Shown here: piece by piece, positions 25,710-37,900 of the stretch
Layout of the letters: every line of letters begins with the position of its first letter
How positions within the stretch are numbered: position 1 is the stretch's first letter
NCBI RefSeq assembly: GCF_020921035.1
Contig: NC_063156.1
Coordinates: forward strand, 29,932,283 to 29,996,282
From: Rhodamnia argentea
Lineage: Eukaryota > Streptophyta > Magnoliopsida > Myrtales > Myrtaceae
Direction: 5' to 3'
DNA length: 64,000 bases
Notes under the pieces: generated by a model
Told to the model about the DNA's origin: nothing
Seen by the model: only the letters and a program-made list of their open reading frames with translations
Databases searched by the model: none
Position numbers and translations under genes: made by a program

Positions 25710-28464
25710 CTGCACCCTTTTCCTCCTGTAGATAATCCTAAAAAGTCAATGCAGAAGTTGTCAAATTATTTCCATCGAAATGATGTCGGAAAGCAAGAAT
25801 ATAGCCCAGGGTTACCAGAATATCTAGTCAGCCGGGAATTGGGCGCGCTCCAGATCCCGGATCGCCGGATGTGGCGTTCTCAGACGATCCTGTTGTTAAC
25901 AGGAAATGAAGAAGAGGGCAAAAGAAGAGATGGAAGAAACTGGGATTGGAAAGGGAAGCCGGGTTAAGAAAAGGGCTTGGTTAGCTTGCGATTTGCGAAC
26001 CAGAAGGCAATTTCTCCAGATCTTCTTGGAGCAATCGATGGTTGATACGAGAAAGGGGGGGCGAAGTCCGAGCCCCTCTGCTGAAGGGAGAAGAAAGCGT
26101 CGAGGTCCAATTTCTTCCGATTATCAGGTGGCAAGTATAGTCTCGTCTGAGAATTTGATCAAACTCAGAATGTTGATTGATAAACAAAGGCAAATTAACA
26201 TTGGTATGTAAAAGTGAGTTAGGAGTTCATTACGTGAAATACCAATACATACCTTGGCTTCGACAGCAAAAGAATTCCCAAACTACTCAGATTAAATTAA
26301 GAGGTCCAACCGTCTCTCGCCTACAATGTCTCCCTGCACGCGTTCTCCGTACGACAGCAGAGGAGGGAGGGAGAGAGAGAGACTACACAGAGCTAGAGCT
26401 GGAGCTGGTGTTGTTTAGTAGCGAGAGATAGAGATAAGAGAGAAATTAGACATGAAGGCAAAGTTTGTGTGAGGAAGAAGAAGCAAGCGACAGCAGTTAG
26501 AAAGAAAGGAGATGCGATGGGTGATGTGATGAAAAAGGAATTGGAGGATTTCTTTCTTCCTTTCCCCCTTTTCATTTTTGTGTTTTGGGTTTCGACAAGT
26601 CACTAAAAACTAAAATAAAATGTTTGCAAAGTCTTTACCCCATTTGGAAAATTAAAAATCTCAAATAAATATGTAATTTAAATGAAAGCTAATTAATTCA
26701 AAATTTATTGGGTAGTTTTTTGGGAATTTTTTTTTTTTGGATAAGATGCTTATGGTGCGTATGGTATCGCTCCCGAAACGAGTATGGTAAAAAAGTGTTC
26801 CCAAAGTGTTTCGGGAACACTTTTTAGAAACGGGACCACTTTTGGAGCAGAAACGAAAAACAAAAAATACTTGTTTCTTTGTTCCCTTAACACTTTTTAT
26901 CAACGCTTTTGAACACATTTTATAACGCAAGAGGAACACTTTTTGCAATCCTCCGTTCCTGGACTACTCCTTCACACTCTCAAAGATGACGACTTTTTAT
27001 CAAAAATTTTGAACACATTTTTTTTTGTAGTTACCAAACGCGTTTACGTTCCCAAAAATCGTAACAGGGAACGTAAACAGAAAAAAGTGTTTTTGTTCCA
27101 AAAGTTGTTCCGGGAACAGAAACGTTACCATACGCACCCTTAACGTAAGACCAACAAATTTAAGGGAGCGGCCCACATGCATCGAGGATTGGATCGATGA
27201 TAGAATTGTCATAAAACTTCTTGTGAAGTTTCTTTGAAGATAAAATTATCTTATCGAGTATGAAATTCGCAATTTATCATATGACCTAATTTGCCTTGTG
27301 TCTATTCACATTTTTCGGTACCTTGCTGATTGAAGAAGAGACAAGACCTATCCTTTATGATAGCTGCTGCGAAGAATTTAGACTCGATTCGACGATCCTC
27401 GGGTGTTCGGGAGGAGTGAACAAAAGCAAAGACGGATCGACCGACCAACATCGGATAGAGATGCCAAATTGAAGGATATAAGTGCTTGCAAACAGCAATA
27501 GACCACTACATTTTTTTAAGCAGAATTTGATTTGTGAACATACTAAGAATATAATATCTGTTTACATGGTTATATTAAGGTACATTTAGAGTAATGATGC
27601 GAATCGATGTTGGCTCTTTTGTTTGGAAAGGCATAAATAAAAGAAATACAAGTAGTGTAGAAAAAATAAACGGCGTCTAATATGACTCCATACGATGTAA
27701 GACCAAACCTATTATTTTGATGAGATAAATATTAGCTAGTGCTAAATGTAATTTTGTCCCTAGACTTAGTGTCGAAGTAAAGGCCGATGAATTGTCTCAT
27801 CTTAAAAATATACCAAAGCTTCACTTTCCCATACACGTATACGTGGATTAAGACCCGGGGGCATATATTAATAATCATCACGACCACGAAATATTAATTA
27901 GTTTATAACATGGGGCCCGCACCCGTTGTAATAACTCGTCCGTCTTATCGGGCTGTACAAGAAAAGTAGAAATAATTAAAAGAGGAAGAAGAAGTCGAAG
28001 ATGACGCAAAGTCGCAGCGCACGTGAAAGCTGCATTGGCGTAAGCCATGGCCTCAGCATTCGTCGCCATCCTTCTTGTTTGACTTCCCATAAATCCGACC
28101 ACAGAATGCGAATATATACTTATGGCACAAGCAGGTAAAGGTAAAAAGACAGAGCTGAAGACAGCCCTTTTCATTGCATCTGGTACCAGATTTCTTCAGT
28201 GTTCTTCTGGTTGATTTCTTTCCTTACCTTTCTCCGTGTGCTTGGACGATCTCCAGACTTTTCTTCGCCGATTCCGCTCCGTTATTTTCTTTCTTGTCGG
28301 AGCAGGTCCGACCGCGAGGGACGGAGTCTCATAGATAGATTAGATACACGTGACGTGTCTGAATCTGTTTATGCTTGATTGGTGCCCTAATATTTCCTTT
28401 GTTTCTTACTTTGGACCAGGGAAAGTTTCGTTGGAGCAAGGAAAGAGAGAGAGAGAGAGAAAGG
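25710..28464. promoter_or_regulatory. Divergent intergenic region between SEC8 and SURNod19 gene
   Basis: SEC8 starts at 25709 leftward and the SURNod19 gene starts at 28465 rightward, so the 2.75 kb between them must hold both promoters and 5'UTRs. The SEC8-proximal 700 bases are GC-richer, with purine-rich GAGA tracts near 26345-26380. A hAT-like MITE occupies 26754-27138. No TATA box was assigned with confidence. Confidence 0.55.
26754..27138. mobile_element. hAT-like MITE with GGTGCGTATGGTA termini
   Basis: A 385-bp non-coding element has imperfect terminal inverted repeats: GGTGCGTATGGTA at the left and TACCATACGCACC at the right, perfect over these 13 bases. Subterminal words such as GTTCCGGGAACA and GGAACACTTTTT recur in both orientations, giving strong self-complementarity. 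No transposase is present. An exact 8-bp target-site duplication could not be established, so the superfamily (hAT-like) is an inference from the terminal sequence style. Confidence 0.65.
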
Positions 28465-31400
28465 ATGCGCCTGTATCTTGGGAGTAGGATGCTCCGGAAG
28501 ATTGTGGTGGGTGTCAGTGTTGTGATATGGGTATTGTTAATGGAGCCATGTGCTGCAGCTGGGGTTGTGAACGGGAAGCTCAAGTCGGCCACTTTCTTGT
28601 CGCCCAATTTCGTGTTGGGACCCGGTTCCGTGGAGAACAAGCACTACTACGACATCGGTTTCCCCAGAGGCCATGTTGCCCTCAAGAGTTTCGATGCCCA
28701 AGTCGTTGACGAGGATGGGATCCCCGTCCCTCTTCACCATACTTATCTCCACCACTGGGTCGTCGCCAGATACTACTCCCGCCCTGGCCATCCCCAATCC
28801 AAAGCTGACTACGTTTTCGCCAGGAACTCTGGAATATGCCAGAGGGATTCCCTGGGACAATACTTCGGTCTGGGCTCTGAAACACGCAAGACCGCCACAT
28901 TTGTTCCCGATCCTTATGGAATCGAAATCGGTAATCCTGCGGACATCCCTGCTGGGTTCGAGGAGAAGTGGATGCTCAATGTCCACGCCATCGACACACG
29001 TGGCGTGGAGGATAGGTTGGGCTGCACCGAGTGCCGGTGTGATCTCTACAACGTCACTCAGGATGAGTATGGCAGGCCTCTCAGGCCTGACTACATAGGC
29101 GGTTTGTACTGCTGTTATGACCAGACACAGTGCAGGCTCAGACCGGGCTTTCAAGGCGCTCGCAGAAGCCTCTACCTGAGGTACACCGTGGTCTGGTCCG
29201 ACTGGGATACATCCATCCTCCCTGTTGACATTTACATACTCGATGTCACTGATACCTGGACTGCCCTTGATAAATCATCCGAACACAGTGCAGAACATCA
29301 TTGCCGAGTGAGTTACCCTCTTTACGACACTCGTGAGGTCCTAAATCATAATACTGTTAGTATTGACGAAACTAGCATGGGTATACTATTCACTTCTTTC
29401 TGCTATATGAATTATCATTACAAACATGGTTGGAGCACCCATGCGGGGTGAGGTATCTTTTACACTTGGCTCTTCCATAACTTTTGAAAGTACATTCTTG
29501 ATACTTGGCATGGTAGTACCTCACACACCTGTTTCTTTGTTATTTTAATCCTTCTTCTGAGGTGATCAGCTAGAATGTGGTCGATGCAGGTTGAATACGA
29601 CGTGGAGTCCTGCAATCAAGCTACTGAAGCTGATGACCTGTGCGTTGACAGCAAAAGGACAAGCCTTGCCCTGCCTACTGGTGGTTATGTGGTGTATGGT
29701 GTTGCCCATCAGCATTCAGGGGGTCTTGGTTCCAATCTTTATGGAGAGGTGATTTCAAAATGCGCATGCCTTCTTTCCTCACTTTATGTATCTATATTGC
29801 TGGGTCATTCGGAAATTCTTGGATAAACCTACATGACTTTTCATGGAAAGATTTATTGGTTTACAGCTTGATCAGATACCTGACTGAAATAAGCTTGGCT
29901 GCAGTATTATTTCAATGTTATTAAGAGGTTGGTTATGACTTTGTGCCTCATGAGGATTCCCAAAGGAGCCCCACGCTGATTGTTCTTAAAAAGTCAAATT
30001 TCACAGAAAAAAGCACCAGCTTCCATTGCTCAAGCACTCTCAAAACTGTAGCATATGTCACTTTGTAGATCCTGGTTATCTTTAATTAGTCAGTCATCCT
30101 AATAGTTTCTTTAACCCTCTTTCCATTTTATCACCTGTTCACAATTGGTGACCTCCCTCAATTCCTCATTATCCATGTATAGATAGTCTACCCACAATCA
30201 CAAATTCGTGGCAGGATCTTCGTGCCATCTACAGCTTTTAAAGTTCTTATATGATTAGTATTGTCTCTTTAAGATTATCATGGGGATCTTGTATCAATTT
30301 GCTTATTTTTCTGTAATATCTTTTGTGTTCTCCCTCAACCAATGCTTCCTGATTATATTTTCAAAAGGTACAGGCTGCAAGTTTACTCATTCCCACTAAT
30401 TTCTTATTAATTCCCAGCTCATTTATGTGATTCTCTTGAAGAACATGCTGCCATATATCCAGTTTAAAGTTGAAATTACACCACTTACATCACACTTCAT
30501 TGCTCCTCTGTTTAGTTAAGTTGTTGAAATTATTCCTATCCGCATGCGTCAAGGCTTTATTGTCAATAATTCGTTAGGCTAAGAAATGGTCGTAAGCTTT
30601 ATGGACTTTTGTGTGATCCCAGTCCAAAGTTGTAGAGGTGTGGCTTGCTTGTAGGGGAAATAGCCTTGGCACCCTGCAATTATTTGACTGATGATACAAT
30701 AGCATTTGTCATGCGTAACCGTTGGTGTTTATTTCGGCTTGAGACCAGCAATGATGGTCTCACAAAGTGTCATTTCTGTTATGTTATTTGATGCCTATAC
30801 ATCTCTGACATGTGGAGATCACTGGCTTTCAAATAGTCCCCAACACTGGCCTTTCAGATTTCTTCTAGGGAACCATAGCAGTTCTTTGTTACATGCAAGC
30901 TAAGAAAAACATTAGCTGGTATAATTCTCAATTTGGGGTATACCTTAGTCTCCTGCATCCGACTTTAGAGATATTTTTGTCCATCGCAGATTGCCATCTA
31001 TTATAACCTTTTTTTTTTTTTTTGCATCATTATTAGGATGGACGCGTCATATGTTCTTCAGTGCCGGCTTATGGTACAGGGAAGGAAGCGGGAAACGAAG
31101 CTGGCTACATAGTAGGGATGTCGACATGCTATCCTCAACATGGTTCGGTTAAAATCAATGATGGGGAGATTCTGGTTCTGGAGTCCAACTATAGCAGATC
31201 ACAAAGCCACACTGGGGTTATGGGACTTTTCTATCTTTTGGTAGCAAGGGAGTTGCCAAAGCCCATGCCTGACTTGCCTTTCGCTGTCCAGGTAAGGTTG
31301 CCATCTAATGGTGCCTTTTTGAGTGAAATGATTTCCAAGGTTTCAAAAACTGAAGCAGGTGATGGGGGTAGCAGTCATGAGGAAGTTTGTATCTGTTAGG

Positions 31401-31696
31401 CTCGGGTGTTCATTAATGTTGCGGGATAGGGTGACTGTGAGGTTGTCATTGAGTGGTCGATCAGCTATATTTATTTGCGAATGAGAAAAGCAAATTCTAC
31501 CATTAACAGTCAATATCTCACGTGAAAGGCGACGCTTGTGCATTTGTGGTTTTTGCAGGTGCAGAGAAACATGACTTTGTCCCGTTTTGGAGGAGCAATA
31601 CTTGCTTTTCTTGGAGTGGTAATTGCTTCCGCTATTGGAATCTCCTTGAAGCGTAGGAAACAAAGAGAGGAGGGTTACGAGTCACTTATGACATGA
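28465..31696 (+). CDS. SURNod19-domain protein (stress up-regulated Nod19-like)
   Basis: Member of the plant SURNod19 family, first known from nodule and stress-induced transcripts; no biochemical activity is established. Exons are 28465-29307, 29590-29748, 31037-31291 and 31559-31696; GT-AG introns, all in phase 0, give about 464 aa. Seen in order: a hydrophobic signal peptide (about residues 8-32); then KSATFLSPNFVLGPGSVENK; HHTYLHHWVV; LGSETRKT; the cysteine-rich LGCTECRCDLYNVT; CCYDQTQC; GVAHQHSGG; GMSTCYP; and SHTGVMGLFYLLVA. A C-terminal membrane helix (about residues 428-449) is followed by the basic stretch KRRKQR. This predicts a secreted or single-pass protein with a large extracytoplasmic part. 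The start chosen is the ATG at 28465. An in-frame ATG at 28375 would run through a GA microsatellite and spoil the signal peptide, so it is disfavoured. Confidence 0.93.
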
Positions 31697-32930
31697 ACGT
31701 GTTTTCAGTGAGCTAACAAGTTATGTACTCTGTTTCGCTATCGATAATGTTAAGTACTTGGACTTGTTTACAGGAGTGGAGTTAGCGGTTACTTTGCTTT
31801 TAAAGCACGTGTAACAGCCTTGTATCAAACCTCAAAATAATGTTAAGTCTTTCCTTGTCTTACATTGACAAATTTGGGATGAAACTGGGTTGGAAATTGC
31901 GCAGTGACTTTTGGATCATTAGGGTAAGAAGCCGAATTGTCTGGTGCAACCAGCGTACACAACCAATTGGTAATACGTGCTCACAAAATTTCCCTTGGTC
32001 CGATCAGTATGTATAACAAAGGATCGTCTAGTCGGAAGTTGAGATGACTCTACTCGATCCTCTTTCAAAGGAAGGTTCAGTGTGCCAGCTTTGAATCAAC
32101 CGAAGGAAATTCGATATTTTGGTTCGAGCAAAGGCCGTGATAACAAAACCTGAGCAAAAGGCTTTACCTTCCCTTTGCCTCTTGGTATAAACTTGCCCTT
32201 TTCACCGCCATGTTCCAACTTCCAACGGTTGTTGCCCTTGCTGTTCGCCTTACTCTTTCATTTAGGAGGAAAGATGAAGAAGTCATGTCTTGAGATCATC
32301 GTCAGGACAGTGGATGGACGTGTGTCCGAGGGGTGATCAAATGTCTCCTTCCATTTTATGGTAAGAATTGATGCTGCCAGATTCAGTAACCAACTAGTTG
32401 AAGCCCCCATGCGTGTAGCATGGATTTCAAAATCGGCTTTGTCAAGGCTTTAGGCTTCTTCTTTTTATTCCTTCTTTTCGGCCAACGGCTTGTGAAGATT
32501 TGTTTTTAGGATGCTATCCTATGGTAAAAATACATTGTGCCTACAGAAATTTGCTCCTTTTTTTTTATAACAATATTTACATGGACAAATATGAATTCAT
32601 CAATTAATACTATATTTTTTTCGGTTGAATATTATTGGACAAACATGGTCGGCAATGACCGTTAGCGATCTCTGGTGTAAATTGTCGTAAAGGATACACT
32701 GCAATTTAGCAAAAATGTTTGGTAAAAAATTAGCACAATTAAAAAGATTATGATTGAATAGATATTCATGCAATAGGTTGTAATCAGATGGATGGGTGTT
32801 TGAGGTGCCATTCAATCTCGCCCAAGCGTTAACATCGTCTATCACCACCTAATCAACCGTGATTCCAAAAATTTGAATAATTAATTTGTCTAATTATTTC
32901 GTAGAGTTTGTCACGTAGTAAAAGCAGAAA
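31697..32930. other. Intergenic spacer
   Basis: Apart from the SURNod19 3'UTR near its start, I see no gene or clear repeat in this AT-rich stretch. Confidence 0.5.
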
Positions 32931-33600
32931 ATGCTTCGTCTGGTTTTGGACAAGTCCGCGGCAAATCGGTCTAATAACAGAAAAAAAGCTTTCGCTTTCC
33001 AAGTTCTGTGTTCGCTGTTCTTCTCAATCCCTCCAACCATCAGTTCGTCTGACGACACGAAGCTCCCTCACGAAGTCGTCGAGATCCTAAAGCGATTGCC
33101 GGTGGGATCTCTCCTCCGATTCAGGTGCGTTTGCCGGTTATGACGTTCTACCATCGATGACCCTCGTTTCGTGGCGCTCCACTTGAACCGCTCCTCTCTT
33201 GATGCCTCCAATTGGCATGTCGTGTGTCTAGAACGTTGGTCTCCTCGGGCTCTCTGTTTTCCTGTCTCTTACTCGGGCTTCCATGTCTCTAATCGAAATT
33301 CCATTTGCTTCTCCTCGCCACTGTTACTGCTCTGTTGGTTCATGTAATGGTTTGATCTGCGTCACAGAATGTGCCGGAAATGGCTATGGCCGGTTGATGT
33401 ATTTGTGGGATTTATTCATCAGAAAGCACAAGGTGGTTCGACGATCCCATCCGGCACGTAAGTTTCTTTCCAGGGGACTCTTCGCATACTAGTAGGATTT
33501 GGCTTCGACGCTATGTCGAGTGACTATAAGATTATGAGGATTCTCTATTGTCCAAATGATCATTCTCATCCAAGCTTCTGCAAGGTAAAGCCTCGTGTCT
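32931..33600 (+). pseudogene. F-box / F-box-associated protein pseudogene
   Basis: The frame from 32931 contains a good F-box (LPHEVVEILKRLPVGSLLRF, then RCVCRL). It is cut by a TGA at about 33140, where relatives have a tryptophan. The same frame continues after the stop with RSTIDDPRFVALHLNRSSLDASNW, typical of plant F-box/FBA proteins. It then shifts frame near 33290 to CYCSVGSCNGLICV and DLFIRKHKVVRRS. It shifts again to FGFDAMSSDYKIMRI, all pieces of the F-box-associated domain. One nonsense change plus at least two frameshifts argue for a dead gene that once encoded an SCF E3 ligase substrate adaptor. An intron cannot repair all the breaks. Confidence 0.85.
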
Positions 33601-33646
33601 AGATTTATTCACTCAGTACAGATTCCTGGAGAAGTTTGGAGTGCGA

Positions 33647-33835
33647 GGTTCCGTGGAGAACAAGTAATACTACGTCCGCAGAGACCATGTTGCCCTCGAA
33701 AGAGTTTCGATGTTGGACAATACCTCGGCCTGGGGCTCTAAAACACACAAGACCGCCACATTTGCTCCGAATCGAAATCGGTAATTCCGCAGACATCCTT
33801 GCTGGGTTCGAGAAGTGGATGCTCAATGTCCACGC
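33647..33835 (+). pseudogene. Internally deleted partial copy of the SURNod19 gene
   Basis: The segment matches exon 1 of the upstream SURNod19 gene (28624-28989), beginning GGTTCCGTGGAGAACAAG and ending CTCAATGTCCACGC. It lacks about 160 bases between TTTCGATG and GGACAATAC and carries small indels and stops. It sits directly behind the F-box pseudogene in the same orientation. It is a non-functional duplicate fragment. Confidence 0.88.
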
Positions 33836-34993
33836 TGTCGGTGTGGTTTTAAAATCAAGTTGTGTACTTGATTTAAATGGGGAGAAGTGCAATATAAGTT
33901 ATAAAATTTGTAGCGAAAGTACAATTAAGCCTTTAAATTAACGGAAAATGCAATCAAATTTTAAAACTGGTCATATTGATGCAATCAAATCTCTCCATTT
34001 CCTGCATCCAATCCGACAAACGGAAAATAATGACTTGGCCTTTTTATTTATTTATTTATTTATTTCTCTCATCTAGGCAACGTAGAGCTTAAATAAAAGA
34101 GCCCATGAGCAAAAAGTAGATCCTTTAAAGTTTGCCTTAAATTTCCAAGCCTTAATTCAACCGAGCGTAATTTTCTTCTCAAGATCACTTCACTTCTTCG
34201 TCCAGTCCGTTAAGGGCCCTTGTTTGTGGAGTCCTCTTCTCGTTCATCTAGTCATCCGGTTCTTCATCTGAGGGTCCTTATTTGGTGCAGCTTCGAGTAA
34301 GAACGAAAGTAGGTCAATGCATGAGTTACGGGTACAGCACAATCTAATTGTCCATTGTTGGCCTGAAAATTACCGAGAAAAAAGGAATTCTTCCATGAGC
34401 CTTTCATCTCCATCTCCATCTCGCTTTAGATGTTCTGTTTGTTTCCTCTCTGTTTTTTTTTTTTTCAAATACCAGTCTGGCATAGGTAAATTGAACTGGA
34501 ATATTACTTAGTAATCATGCCAATAATCAAAAGCAAAATTGCATGATTCAGTTCAAACCATGCAATCTGATTCCGGCGCAGAGGGCGGGTTCATTCACGA
34601 TCCCTAGTCAACAAAGAATCTATATCATACCCTCTTGAAAGAACCAGTAATAATCATTTACGGCTACAAGAAAATGTGAAGCAGCAACAGCCGCTTTATG
34701 CTACAAGATGTATAACTGTGAAAACTGGTCTCCGCTACGAAATGGAAAACAGACTGTCCGGAGCTTGCCTTATTGTGATGAAATTTAAACTGAATCCTCA
34801 CCTCAAGCTATGAATGAGTTTACAAACAGAAGAAATTCCTCAGAAGAACAAAACTTTATAGCAAGTTCTAGTTCTAGCACATCTTTCTCCCTCCCCCACT
34901 TAAACAGATTATCATGCCTCTGACTTAAACTTCCTGGTAGCTTCTGGCTGAATACTTTTCTCCAATATAATATATCAGTCAAAACACTAAGTG
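33836..34993. other. Intergenic spacer with a diverged interspersed repeat
   Basis: About 33865-34020 is a reverse-orientation relative of the repeat at 4565-4735. A (TTTA)n microsatellite lies at about 34041-34069. The right end should contain the TSN 3'UTR. No coding sequence was recognised. Confidence 0.55.
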
Positions 34994-37900
34994 TTACCGG
35001 CCACCACCCTTTCTCTGAGGCAGGCTGACATCCTCATCATCTGACTCGATATCGCCGTACTGCCACATATTTAGCCGGTGAGTCCGTGCTTCAGCCTGGT
35101 ACTTTTCCAAGTTGTCAAGGGCCATTTGCCGCTGCTTGGAATCCCACTTCTTCCTCTTTTCCATCCTAGCCAACCCCTCCTGAAATTCCAAAGTCAGGAT
35201 TAGACAAGCTCAGCGGAAGAACATAAAAGCATAACTAGAGGCATTCTGCTACCCATCAGGTACTTTTAAAGCGGGAAAAACTACAGAAAAGCAAACACAA
35301 TTTGATGTCAGTGACCATGATAAGTGGAAAGCAGAGCCAAATAAAGATCACTGCATCAGACATTGGACTTTTTGTTTTTATTGATATCCACCTCCGCAAT
35401 GACAATGGTCAGGTAGCAGATTATGTTTTCTTTTGCTGTTACATTTCATACAGCAAATCTCTCTCCAGACCAGTCATATTAAGCAATTAATCCCAAAAAC
35501 TGGAAGAAAGGCAAAAGTTACTGACCTATATAATTGTCAGATATGATAAGGCACATAAGAGGACAGTACATTGAGTAACGAGTCCTCCTTTAAAAGCAGT
35601 AAATGTGGCAAATGATTTGTTGTAGAATACCAAAACACACAAATTGACATAATTCAGATGCTAAGATTCTAAATCCTACAAGAGGGCAGCATCTGTACCT
35701 TCACCATTGCTGCGTTTATACTTAAATCAGAGTCAGCCGCACAAAGAGTTACCGTGATAACTGTTCCAGTTCCCTGACCTTTGACTTTTCCTCCTGAAGT
35801 ATCCCTTTCCTCTACAGTCGCCTTAAATTCTTCCGAGCTGCTTAACGTCAGTTCACTCAAATAAACTGCTGCTTCCTGACCAAAATCCTCATCTAAGGTG
35901 GGAACCTTGACATATGCCAGGCTGCAAAGCTGAGCAAGACCAGTTGAAGAGGCTAATGAAGGATCAAGAGGCCGTAAACGACTGTAAGGAACAACTTCTT
36001 GATTCCCATAGTCAATGTAGAACACTTCAAACTTGTCGTTTGCAGATTCAATGGTTCCTCGAGGAGCACTGACAATCTTCACATTTAAGTGAGAACTTCA
36101 GTCAGACAAGCTTTCACAAGATATTAGCATGGAAAAAATTACAAAACTGCATCAACTCAGTACTCCGAAGATATTCTCACCCAAAAGCATAAGCAGAAAA
36201 GAATAAATACTAATTCCACACTCAATTTTCTTCCCTATGAGAAGGCAGACTATAAACTCCTAGAAATATGAGATAAACAAGAGAAAAAGTAGTAATCAAA
36301 AGGGTCTAGTTGGGGCCACTTGTTAACAAGACCTAGGGCACCAGTTAAATAGACTGAAATTAGAAAGGCACCTTTTAAAAGGATTTGAATTATTAAAGTA
36401 CACAGATTAAGAAACCTTACCTACTTTGAATGCAAGTTTTATCATTTCCAAACCATATTTAATCCAGCTTAACAAAAGCCATATGGGGCACTTATCAACA
36501 AAATCCAAATCAAAATGAACTAGGCACCAGATCCTTTAAGTAGCTCTCATCTAAGCAGCGGGAACATGTAAACACGGTTCTTTCATTTTTTACTTAGCAT
36601 AAAAATGTGACACGACTTGAAGTATATAAAAACATCACTTGAAATTCTTTTCACAGCAATTCAGTTACCCAGTCAGGGGTAGCATATTACAGTGAATGGT
36701 ATTCACTTTCCCTATTTGACTAATCAAATCATAAAATGACAGACACCAAGTAATGTTCTATCAGTTCTATCCCCTCTACGTATTATCTCTTCTTAAACAA
36801 TTCCCAACATTGTCTTCATACTCAGTTAAACATAGAGTTAACTCTAGTCAGCACGAGATGGGCATCCCTAAGAGAAACTTCAGGGTAGAACAACTACTCT
36901 GAGCTTGAGAAAGCTACAAATGAATGTACACTAACAATATATTTTTATCACCAAAATGTCTAGGTAAAGGCATTTATCCGACTTACCATTGCTCTGTTCC
37001 AAGAATTATCAGCACCAAATTGAGCAAGTACAGTATCACCCTTTCTTGGATTGAATGCACCAACTAGAGGGACTTCTTGAAGATTCAATGACACAATTTG
37101 CCTCTGAATGGATGCCACACTCTGATCTCCCACCGGTTGGACATAAAATTTACCACCACCGAGGACTTCTGTTACCACCACCTGAAAAGGTTAATAAGGA
37201 AGTCAGCACTGATTTTCCAATAAGCACGTTGTCAGCATCAATAATTCTTCCAAAGTACCTTGAGCACTTCTTTTTGTTTGCTTTCAACGGCAGGACCATT
37301 TGACACTTCCTGCCCTTCCACATAATTTTCCCATATCTGCAATAACGAATTATATCAAAAGCAGTACCTAAAGAATGAGAGCACTAAGGTCACAATACTC
37401 TGCTTCATACTTTCAATTTCTGCCTTTTGGCTACTTGTTCAGCCTGTTGAAGTAGATGAGCATCTGGGATCCTGTCACCGCCAAAGGAAGTTTGAAGCTT
37501 TGCCAGGCCAGCTTCAAGAAGTGTTCCTGCCATATTTTTCTTGGACTCCCATAGTGATCCCAGAAAGGTCCCAGTTCTATCGACAGTTTCTACTTCAATC
37601 TGTACAAATGAAGCAATTGGTAATCAAGACAAAGGAAAGGTAAGCTGACTGAGTACTACAGTAGAGCAGAACCACATAACCTCCACATCTCTCTGCATTA
37701 TTTTCCGTCTCATCAAGGCAATTGCTTCATCTGAAAAGGGCTCATCCCGACCTGGGCACCTCACACCAGAGAAGGAGAAAGCAATGCTGCACGTTTCTTT
37801 TGGTATCAGAAGTTTAAACCGATGACCGCTGAGCACATACTCCACGACAGCAGGAACCCTCCTACTCCGCTGCAAGAATGGCAAAAAGTCCCTGGCTTTC

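Noticed and set aside
27878..28174. Minus-strand 98-codon frame between SEC8 and SURNod19
   Set aside because: No recognisable domain; the position is promoter-proximal and the frame is probably chance.
28537..29154. Long minus-strand open frame (205 codons) opposite SURNod19 exon 1
   Set aside because: It is the antisense shadow of a conserved coding exon; its translation shows no known domain.
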